Shown: piece after piece, positions 1 through 5,570 of the stretch
How positions within the stretch are numbered: position 1 is the stretch's first letter
How the letters are laid out: the number at the start of each line of letters is the position of its first letter
Assembly (NCBI GenBank): GCA_947628245.1
Contig: CANQZH010000021.1
Location: 1 to 10,265 of the forward strand
Reading direction: 5' to 3'
Length of the DNA: 10,265 nucleotides
Source of the DNA: an uncultured Bacilli bacterium
GTDB taxonomy: Bacteria; Bacillota_I; Bacilli_A; RF39; UBA660
Notes under the pieces: generated by a model
The model's database searches: none
Seen by the model: the letters and a program-made list of their open reading frames with translations, nothing else
What the model was told of the DNA's origin: nothing
Made by a program: the position numbers and the translations under genes

Positions 1-2
1 GA

Positions 3-872
3 GTAAATCCAAATAATTACGTAGAATTTAATGGTGAAAAATGGCGAATAATAGGGTTAGTAAATGTAAAGACAGCAACAGGAGTAGAACAAAGAATAAA
101 AATAATCAGAACAGATGGAGTAGAAAGTCAAAAAGATTTTCAAGAAACAAATTATGGATATGCCTGGGATAAATATCCATCACCATATAGCAATAATTGG
201 ACAACAAGTAAATTAAAAGATATGTTAAATGGAATATATTATAACAGTGAAAGTGGAGAATGTTATACAGGAAGTATTTTAAGTGCAGCATATCAAAATA
301 CCTGTAATTTTAGTACAGTGGGAAATATACCAAAAGGGTTAGATGAAGAAGCAAGACAAATGATAGATAGTGAAGTAATATGGAACATTGGAGGAAGTAG
401 CAGTACTAATGATGTAACAGTTGGAATGTTTTATGAAAGAGAGAGAGGAACAAGTACAGGAAGTAGTAACACGTATCCAAATGTATGGACAAAAGAGAAT
501 GACGAGACATATCATAAAGGAATAGGACTAATGTATCCAAGCGATTATGGTTATGCAACAAATGGAGGAGAAAAAGGAAGAGAAGGATGTTTTGAAGAAG
601 TATTAAGGAATTGGGGTACGGGTGAATATCAAAGTGAATGTGCAAATAATGATTGGTTAAAACCAAGTAGTGGATATTATTGGACTTTATCACCGTATTC
701 TTCAGATACAGACTATGCATTCAATGTCGTTGTTGCTGGATCTGTTGCTGGGTTATGTAATATTTATGGCGCACGCGGTGTGAATCCAGTTGCTTATTTA
801 TCAATCTCAACTACAATCTATGACGGGGATGGAACTTTTGATAATCCATTTCTCCTTCGAAATGCTAGTTAA
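3..872 (+). CDS. Surface/pilin-like protein of unknown function, C-terminal part (5' end outside window)
   Basis: The frame is open from the window edge to TAA at 870-872, giving 289 visible codons. An internal ATG at 222 has no ribosome binding site, and the conserved-looking sequence before it (NYVEFNGEKWRIIGLVNV) shows the true start is upstream. I recognise the pattern 'FNGEKWRIIG ... W...L...LN..YYNS ... GLMYPSDYGYA ... W.LSP ... G.GT..NPF.L' from multicopy secreted or pilin-like proteins (DUF6273-like) in gut Firmicutes; this is from memory, not a search. Cysteines at visible codons 87, 101, 196 and 213 are suitable for disulfides, which suggests an extracellular location; the signal or prepilin segment would lie before the window. 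The body uses purine-rich, A-ending codons (gga, aga, gta, aca), unlike the T-ending codons of the housekeeping genes downstream. From about 681 the composition switches. Function unknown; family assignment moderately sure. Confidence 0.75.
   Translation, partial: VNPNNYVEFNGEKWRIIGLVNVKTATGVEQRIKIIRTDGVESQKDFQETNYGYAWDKYPSPYSNNWTTSKLKDMLNGIYYNSESGECYTGSILSAAYQNTCNFSTVGNIPKGLDEEARQMIDSEVIWNIGGSSSTNDVTVGMFYERERGTSTGSSNTYPNVWTKENDETYHKGIGLMYPSDYGYATNGGEKGREGCFEEVLRNWGTGEYQSECANNDWLKPSSGYYWTLSPYSSDTDYAFNVVVAGSVAGLCNIYGARGVNPVAYLSISTTIYDGDGTFDNPFLLRNAS
681..803 (+). other. Candidate hypervariable C-terminal segment (possible DGR variable region)
   Basis: This stretch encodes WTLSPYSS through the segment ending GVNPVAYLS. 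Counted by hand, 726-782 has only 7 A in 57 bases, whereas 541-600 in the same gene has 25 A in 60. Most codons in 726-782 end in T or C (gtc, gtt, gct, tct, tgt, att, ggc, cgc), which are codons reachable from AAC/AAT by changing only adenines. Diversity-generating retroelements make exactly that change in the 3' ends of lectin-fold target genes. No template repeat or reverse transcriptase is present in the window, so the assignment is an inference; recombination with silent cassettes is an alternative. Confidence 0.35.
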
Positions 873-886
873 ATTTTCTTCACGTC

Positions 887-920
887 AAAATACGCATTTT
901 CCCGTGCGTATTTTCTTTTT
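887..920 (+). terminator. Rho-independent terminator after the surface protein gene
   Basis: A perfect 10-bp inverted repeat, AAAATACGCA (887-896) and TGCGTATTTT (905-914), is separated by an 8-nt loop and followed by CTTTTT. It starts 14 nt after the stop codon. It separates the surface gene from the cca operon. Because it also sits just past the candidate variable region, it might double as a target-site hairpin of the kind known for diversity-generating retroelements; termination is the simpler reading. Confidence 0.85.
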
Positions 921-926
921 CTATAG

Positions 927-932
927 TATAAT
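927..932 (+). promoter_or_regulatory. Possible -10 box for the cca operon
   Basis: A perfect TATAAT lies 18 nt before the cca start codon, just past the terminator. No convincing -35 hexamer is found 16-18 nt upstream, where the terminator stem lies, so the call is weak. If transcription starts near 939, the leader would begin at or near the ribosome binding site. Confidence 0.3.
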
Positions 933-950
933 TTTAATAGGTGATATATT

Positions 951-2015
951 TTGACGAATCCTTTAGTTAAAAATATTTTAAAAACTTTAGAGAAAAATGG
1001 TTTTGAAGCATACTTAGTTGGTGGAGCTGTTCGTGATTATTTACTTGGTCGTAAAACTAATGATTTTGATATAGCTACTAATGCTTTACCTAGTGATTTA
1101 ATTAAAATCTTTGGTTCTCCTTTAAAACAAGTTGAATATGGTTCTTATAATTTTAAACAAAAAGGTTTAAATGTAGATATTACTACATATCGTATAGAAC
1201 ATAACTATACTAATCGTCATCCTAAAATATCTTATAGTCAAAATTTATTACTTGATGCTAAAAGAAGAGACTTTACAATTAATGCTATTTATCTTAGTCG
1301 TAATAATAGTAAAATTGATCCTTATAATGGTATAGAAGATTTAAAAAATAAAAAAATAGTTTGTATTGGTAATCCTTTAGAAAAATTAGAAGAAGATCCT
1401 TTAAGAATTCTAAGAGCTATTAGATTTGCTAGTTTATTAAACTTTACAATTGATGATACTTTAAATAAAGCTATTTTTACTAAGAAAGAATGTCTTTTAA
1501 ATTTAAGTAAAGAACGAATTAAAAAAGAATTAGATGGTATCTTTCTTGCTAATGGTTTTACTTTATTAAGGTATTATGAATTAGATAAATTATTAGATTT
1601 AGATTTAAATAATATAGTATATGTTTCTGATTTAGCTGGTTTATGGAGTCAAATTAAAACTAATACTAATTATCCTTTAGAAAAAGAAGTAAAAAATAAT
1701 ATAAAAATTATTACTAATATAGTTAATTGTGGTAAAATAAAACCGTATGACATTTATGAGTATGGTTTATACCTTATTTATGTCTGTGCTGATATTTTAA
1801 AAATCAATCGTAAAAAGATTGATAGTATGTATCATAAAATGCCCATTAAAAATTTTAAAGATTTAAAAGTTAATGGTAAAATTGTTGGATTAGTAACTAA
1901 TTGTGAAAATAATGAAATTAAAGTTATTTTAAAAGAAATTGAACAATTAATTTTAGATGGAAAATTAAAAAATAATCGAAAACAAATAATAAAATATTTA
2001 GAAAGAAGGAGATAA
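951..2015 (+). CDS. cca: CCA-adding tRNA nucleotidyltransferase (class II)
   Basis: Adds or repairs the 3'-terminal CCA of tRNAs from CTP and ATP in the cytoplasm. The 354-residue product has the class II nucleotidyltransferase signature: LVGGAVRDYLLG at residues 22-33, catalytic carboxylates D38 and D40 in NDFDIAT, a third at D76 (VDITTYR), RRDFTINA at 105-112, and the nucleotide-recognition helix EDPLRILRAIRFA at 148-160 (EDxxR). A probable tRNA-binding region follows. The start is TTG, chosen because AGGTG at 939-943 sits 7 nt before it and the protein begins at the expected place before the GG motif. It is somewhat shorter than the B. subtilis enzyme (about 397 aa), with the tail reduced. 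It heads an operon with dnaD, whose ribosome binding site lies in its last codons. Poly(A) polymerase or an A-adding-only enzyme cannot be excluded by motif alone, but a CCA enzyme is the usual case in this group. Confidence 0.93.
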   Translation: MTNPLVKNILKTLEKNGFEAYLVGGAVRDYLLGRKTNDFDIATNALPSDLIKIFGSPLKQVEYGSYNFKQKGLNVDITTYRIEHNYTNRHPKISYSQNLLLDAKRRDFTINAIYLSRNNSKIDPYNGIEDLKNKKIVCIGNPLEKLEEDPLRILRAIRFASLLNFTIDDTLNKAIFTKKECLLNLSKERIKKELDGIFLANGFTLLRYYELDKLLDLDLNNIVYVSDLAGLWSQIKTNTNYPLEKEVKNNIKIITNIVNCGKIKPYDIYEYGLYLIYVCADILKINRKKIDSMYHKMPIKNFKDLKVNGKIVGLVTNCENNEIKVILKEIEQLILDGKLKNNRKQIIKYLERRR

Positions 2016-2016
2016 T

Positions 2017-2646
2017 ATGCCACTACTAGAGATATTAGGTGAAAAACGTTTTACAGTTTCAACTCATTTAATTAAAGTGGCAATATCTCTAAATTTATCT
2101 TTAACTGAATTTTTATTATTAATGTATTTTGAAGATGCAACTGATAAAACTTTTGATGTTGATAAAATTTCTAATATTTTATCATTAGATGAAAAAAGTA
2201 TTTTAAGTGCTTTTAATAAATTACTAAATTTAAATTTAATAAAAATGGAAACTAGTAAAGATAATGCTAATCGTCATTGTGAAATTATTAGTCTAGTACC
2301 TATGTATAAATCATTAGTTGAACAAAAAAATGCTATCAAACAAGAAGAAGTTAAACAAAATATTTTTGAAGTATTAGAAAAAGAATTAAATCGTAGTATT
2401 AGTCCAATTGAATATGAAATTATTAATGCGTGGTTAGAAAAAGGTACTAGTGAAGAAATGATTTTAGGGGCGGTTAAGGAAGCTGTTTATAATGGAGTTA
2501 GTAGTTTAAGATATATTGAAAAGATTATTTATGAATGGAATAAAAAGGGATATAAAAATATGAATGATGTAAAGAAAGGATTAGAAAATCGAACAAATAA
2601 AAAAAATAAAGAATTGTTTGATTATAATTGGTTAGATGAAGAATAA
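2017..2646 (+). CDS. dnaD: DnaD-family replication initiation/restart protein
   Basis: DnaD works with DnaA, DnaB and DnaI to remodel the origin and load the replicative helicase in low-GC Gram-positives. The 209-residue product has the two expected parts. Residues 1 to ~100 look like the winged-helix oligomerisation domain (TEFLLLMYF, then a DEKSILSAFNKLLNLNLI recognition-helix-like segment). A DnaB_2-type helical domain spans about 116-174 and ends in the family motif YIEKIIYEW (166-174). A lysine-rich tail follows (KKGLENRTNKKNK). The start codon is preceded by AAGGAG (2006-2011), and only 1 nt separates it from the cca stop. It overlaps nth by 11 nt; dnaD next to nth is conserved in Bacillales. 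It is slightly shorter than the B. subtilis protein (about 232 aa). A phage-type DnaD/DnaB_2 protein is possible but the context argues for the chromosomal one. Confidence 0.88.
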   Translation: MPLLEILGEKRFTVSTHLIKVAISLNLSLTEFLLLMYFEDATDKTFDVDKISNILSLDEKSILSAFNKLLNLNLIKMETSKDNANRHCEIISLVPMYKSLVEQKNAIKQEEVKQNIFEVLEKELNRSISPIEYEIINAWLEKGTSEEMILGAVKEAVYNGVSSLRYIEKIIYEWNKKGYKNMNDVKKGLENRTNKKNKELFDYNWLDEE

Positions 2647-3283
2647 GATTGAAGATATTTTAAATTATTTAGATGAATTATATGAAAATCCTCGATGTGA
2701 GTTAGAGTATCAAAAAGATTATGAACTATTAATTGCTACTGTTTTATCAGCTCAATGTACTGATAAAAGAGTTAATATGGTTACTAAAGAATTATGGGAA
2801 AAATATGATCTTTACTCCCTTAGCAAGGAAAAACCAAAAAAGATTGAAAATATTATAAGACCTGTTGGTAGCTTTACTAAAAAAGCTAGTTATTTAATAA
2901 GTATAGCTAAGAGTTTAATAAAGGATTTTGATGGAAAAGTACCTAATAATCGGGAGTATTTAGAAAGCTTACCTGGAGTAGGTCGTAAAACTTGTAATGT
3001 AGTTTTAGCTAATCTTTTTAATGTCCCTGCTATCGCGGTTGATACTCACGTTGAAAGAGTAAGTAAAAGGCTTGGACTTGCCTATCCTAAAGATGATGTT
3101 TTAACAGTTGAACAAAAACTAATGAAAAAAATTCCTAAAAAAAGATGGAGTAAATTCCATCATCAAATGGTTTTATTTGGTCGTTATAAATGTTTAGCTA
3201 GAAATCCTTTATGTGAAAATTGCCAATTAAAAAATTATTGTAAATATTATAAAAGGATGATTAAAGATGGAAAAGTATCGTGA
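2636..3283 (+). CDS. nth: Endonuclease III (DNA glycosylase/AP lyase)
   Basis: Removes oxidised pyrimidines and cleaves the resulting abasic site in base-excision repair. The 215-residue protein is full length. It has LLIATVLSAQCTDKRVN near residues 31-47, the helix-hairpin-helix LPGVGRKTCNVV (112-123) with the catalytic lysine K118, and the catalytic aspartate D136 in AVDTHVERVSKRLGL. At the C-terminus is a complete [4Fe-4S] ligand set, C186-x6-C193-x2-C196-x5-C202. The ATG lies inside the end of dnaD in another frame, an 11-nt overlap with no strong ribosome binding site of its own, which suggests translational coupling. Its own end overlaps the TtcA-like gene by 17 nt. The stop is TGA. No key residue is missing; MutY is ruled out by length and by the VDTHV/GVGRKT pairing. 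Confidence 0.96.
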   Translation: MKNKIEDILNYLDELYENPRCELEYQKDYELLIATVLSAQCTDKRVNMVTKELWEKYDLYSLSKEKPKKIENIIRPVGSFTKKASYLISIAKSLIKDFDGKVPNNREYLESLPGVGRKTCNVVLANLFNVPAIAVDTHVERVSKRLGLAYPKDDVLTVEQKLMKKIPKKRWSKFHHQMVLFGRYKCLARNPLCENCQLKNYCKYYKRMIKDGKVS

Positions 3284-4079
3284 AATAGAAAGAAGTATTA
3301 TTAAAAAATATCGTAAAGAAATATGGTCTAAATTTATTAAAGCTGTTAATGATTATGAATTAATTAAAGATAATGATTGTTTAATGGTTTGTATAAGTGG
3401 TGGGAAAGATTCATTTTTACTTGCTAAATGTATTGAAGAATTAAAAAGACACGGCAAGATAAAATTTGAAGCTTTTTATGTTGTTATGAATCCGGGCTAT
3501 AATAAAGAAAATATTGAATTAATTAAAGATAATGCTAAATTATTAAATGTTCCTATTAAAATATTTGAAACTGATATTTTTAATGTTGCTAATAATTTAT
3601 CGCCTAAAAGTCCTTGTTATTTATGTGCTAGAATGAGAAGAGGACATTTATATAATAAGGCTAAAGAATTAGGATGTAATAAAATTGTTTTAGGTCATCA
3701 TTTAGATGATGTTATTGAAACAACCCTTCTATCAATGTTTTATGGTTGTGAAGTAAAAACAATGTTACCTAAATTACATAGTGATAATTTTAAAGGTTTA
3801 GAACTTATTAGACCCCTATATTTAGTAAAAGAAAGTTCTATTATTAACTGGGCAAGTTATAATAATTTAAAATTTTTAAATTGTGCTTGTCAGTTTACTG
3901 AAAAAAATGAAAGTAATAGTAAAAGATTAGAAATGAAAAAATTAATTAATGAATTAAGAAAAATAAATCCTGATATTGATTATAATATTTTTAAAGCTTT
4001 AGATAATATTAATTTAAATTGTGTTTTAGGTTATAAAAAAGATAATAAATATGCTAGTTTTTTAGACTATTATGATTAA
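3267..4079 (+). CDS. ttcA: TtcA-family tRNA 2-thiolation protein (PP-loop ATPase)
   Basis: Members of this family adenylate and thiolate tRNA; E. coli TtcA makes 2-thiocytidine at position 32 using ATP and a [4Fe-4S] cluster. The 270-residue protein has the PP-loop SGGKDS at 44-49, the paired cysteines C117 and C120 in PCYLCARMRRGHLY, the GHHLDDVIET motif at 143-152, and a later CAC (C206/C208) that can supply the third cluster ligand. The start ATG has AAAGGA (3252-3257) 9 nt upstream and overlaps the end of nth by 17 nt, so it is the last gene of the cca-dnaD-nth operon. No clear hairpin terminator follows; the next bases run straight into a 33-bp repeat array. The family is clear, but the exact tRNA position modified in Gram-positive members is less certain, so the symbol is a family label. 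Confidence 0.87.
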   Translation: MEKYREIERSIIKKYRKEIWSKFIKAVNDYELIKDNDCLMVCISGGKDSFLLAKCIEELKRHGKIKFEAFYVVMNPGYNKENIELIKDNAKLLNVPIKIFETDIFNVANNLSPKSPCYLCARMRRGHLYNKAKELGCNKIVLGHHLDDVIETTLLSMFYGCEVKTMLPKLHSDNFKGLELIRPLYLVKESSIINWASYNNLKFLNCACQFTEKNESNSKRLEMKKLINELRKINPDIDYNIFKALDNINLNCVLGYKKDNKYASFLDYYD

Positions 4080-4081
4080 CT

Positions 4082-4180
4082 TTCCTTTGAAAAATCTGCA
4101 TTTTAGGGTCAATATTCCTTTGAAAAATCTGCAACTTTGGGCCAATATTCCTTTGAAAAATCTGCATTTTGGCTTAAAAT
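4082..4180 (+). repeat. Three tandem 33-bp repeats upstream of the ATPase gene
   Basis: The 19-base core TTCCTTTGAAAAATCTGCA is identical at 4082-4100, 4115-4133 and 4148-4166, with a strict 33-bp period. The 14-base remainder is similar but degenerating (ending TCAATA, CCAATA, then TAAAAT). The array fills the gap between the ttcA-like gene and the ATPase promoter. A 33-bp period is about three helical turns, so all copies would face the same side of the DNA, as expected for a row of protein-binding sites. The spacers are too short and too alike for a CRISPR array. Confidence 0.9.
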
Positions 4181-4192
4181 AGGCAAAAAATA

Positions 4193-4221
4193 TTGACTTT
4201 TCCAATATTTGGTTATATGAT
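4193..4221 (+). promoter_or_regulatory. Sigma-A-type promoter of the ATPase gene
   Basis: TTGACT (4193-4198), a 17-nt spacer and TATGAT (4216-4221) make a good vegetative promoter. The spacer contains the near-palindrome CCAATATTTGG (4202-4212), and AATATTG (4189-4195) with CAATATT (4203-4209) forms an inverted repeat across the -35 box. CAATATT also occurs at the junctions of the upstream repeats (4110-4116, 4143-4149). Both are plausible operator sites. The predicted transcript start (about 4228) is at the ribosome binding site, giving a leader of about 15 nt. Confidence 0.6.
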
Positions 4222-4242
4222 ATTGACAGGATAGTGATAAAA

Positions 4243-5541
4243 ATGTTAGAAAGAAAAGTAATGAATGATTTATTAAACTGGAAAAAAGAAAAAAACAAAA
4301 AGTGTTTAATAGTTGAAGGAGCAAGACAAATTGGCAAAACTTATATAATAAATGAGTTTGGCAAAAAAAATTACAAATATTTTGTTGAAATTAATTTTTT
4401 TGAAAATGAAGATTATAAAGAAATATTTAATGGTTCATTAAATGGTAAGGATATTGAAAGTCAAATAAGACTTAGAGTTTCAGGTGCTAAAGATATGGTT
4501 CCCGGTGAAACTTTGATTTTTTTAGATGAAATTCAATTTTGTCCCAATGCTATGACTGCTTTAAAGTTTTTAACTATTGATGGAAGATATGATTATATTG
4601 CCTCAGGTTCTTTACTTGGCTTAAAAAATAAAAATGTAAATTCTTATCCAGTAGGGTATGTAACTCATTTAAAAATGCATTCTTTAGATTTTGAAGAATT
4701 TTTATGGGCAATGGATGTTCCCAAAAGTAGTATTTCTGAGTTAAAAAATAATTTCTTAACTAAAACTCCTGTTCATCCTTCTACGCATAGTGTTATGCTT
4801 GAACATTTTAAAAACTATATTATAGTCGGAGGAATGCCTGAAGTTGTCAATTCTTTTGTTGAAGAAAAAAATTATAATAAAGTTTTAGAATTACAAAAAG
4901 ATATAATTAGAAAATATGAAGATGACATTCAATTATATGCAAGTAATAATGAAAAAACGAAAATCCGTTCTTGCTTTCGTTCAATACCTAAAAATTTAGC
5001 TCAAGATTATAAAAAATTTAAATATTCAAATGTTGAACCAAATGGAACATTTAGAAAATTTGCCGGTTCATTAGAATGGCTTTATGATGCTGATATAATT
5101 AATTATTGTTATAATTTATCAATACCAGAATTACCTTTAGAAGGAAACTCTAAAAATGATGTTTTTAAAATTTATATGCAAGATACAGGATTATTAATGG
5201 CTATGTTAGAAGATGGTTCCCAAAAAGATGTTTTAGATGGTAATTTAGGAATATATAAAGGGGCTATATATGAAAATATAATCGCTGATATTTTTTCTAA
5301 AAAAGATAAAAAATTATATTATTTTGAACATAATAGCACTTTAGAAATTGATTTTATTATAAGATATGAAAATGAAATAGTCGGAGTAGAAGTAAAAAGT
5401 GGAGATAACACAAAATCTAAATCACTTCAATCATTACTTAAAAATTGGAATGTTAATAAAGGAATAAGATTATCAACCAAAAATATTGGTAGTACAGATA
5501 ATATTGATTGTTATCCAATATATATGGCTATCTTTTTATAG
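4243..5541 (+). CDS. AAA+ ATPase with C-terminal DUF4143/nuclease-like domain
   Basis: A 432-residue member of the widespread AAA_14/DUF4143 family, whose cellular role is not established. It has Walker A GARQIGKT (26-33), Walker B LIFLDE (91-96), and a sensor-like SGSLLG (121-126). A DUF4143 region follows (VGGMPEVV and onward). Near the end is a PD-(D/E)XK-like core with D370 in LEIDFII and E383-x-K385 in GVEVKSG. All ATPase and nuclease-like residues are present, so the gene looks intact. An in-frame GTG at 4234 would add three residues, but AGGA at 4228-4231 is only 2 nt from it and 11 nt from the ATG at 4243. The ATG also begins the family-typical 'MLERK' N-terminus, so I chose it. It is transcribed alone, from its own promoter to its own terminator, with a repeat array in front. 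That isolation suggests an accessory gene that moves independently. Confidence 0.9.
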   Translation: MLERKVMNDLLNWKKEKNKKCLIVEGARQIGKTYIINEFGKKNYKYFVEINFFENEDYKEIFNGSLNGKDIESQIRLRVSGAKDMVPGETLIFLDEIQFCPNAMTALKFLTIDGRYDYIASGSLLGLKNKNVNSYPVGYVTHLKMHSLDFEEFLWAMDVPKSSISELKNNFLTKTPVHPSTHSVMLEHFKNYIIVGGMPEVVNSFVEEKNYNKVLELQKDIIRKYEDDIQLYASNNEKTKIRSCFRSIPKNLAQDYKKFKYSNVEPNGTFRKFAGSLEWLYDADIINYCYNLSIPELPLEGNSKNDVFKIYMQDTGLLMAMLEDGSQKDVLDGNLGIYKGAIYENIIADIFSKKDKKLYYFEHNSTLEIDFIIRYENEIVGVEVKSGDNTKSKSLQSLLKNWNVNKGIRLSTKNIGSTDNIDCYPIYMAIFL

Positions 5542-5570
5542 AATAGGATAAAAACTATTCTTTATTTTTT
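5540..5570 (+). terminator. Terminator of the ATPase gene, shared convergent point with gerAB
   Basis: AGAATAG (5540-5546) and CTATTCT (5555-5561) pair with an 8-nt loop and are followed by a T-rich tail (TTATTTTTT) on the plus strand. The stem contains the end of the ATPase stop codon and the gerAB stop codon. On the minus strand the sequence after the stem is A-rich, so it should work mainly for the plus-strand gene. Confidence 0.65.

Noticed and set aside
106..720. Minus-strand open frames opposite the surface gene
   Set aside because: They are opposite a continuous plus-strand coding frame with clear family-like motifs, are low complexity (Leu, Tyr, His rich) and have no ribosome binding sites.
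222..872. Surface gene starting at the internal ATG at 222
   Set aside because: The frame is open to the window edge and the upstream codons encode family-typical sequence (FNGEKWRIIG); no ribosome binding site lies before 222.
1832..2023. Minus-strand 63-residue frame over the cca-dnaD junction
   Set aside because: Lies fully within convincing plus-strand genes; it is a by-product of A-rich codons.
4079..4110. Hairpin terminator straight after the ttcA-like gene
   Set aside because: No stem longer than a few base pairs followed by a T-tract could be found there; the region is occupied by the repeats.
4082..4180. Short CRISPR array
   Set aside because: The units are directly tandem with a 33-bp period; the 14-base 'spacers' are too short and resemble each other, and no cas gene is present.
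4062..4337. Minus-strand open frame with a repeated CRFFKGIL peptide
   Set aside because: The peptide repeat is only the translation of the 33-bp DNA repeat array; the frame overlaps the end of the ttcA-like gene, the ATPase promoter and the ATPase start, and has no ribosome binding site.
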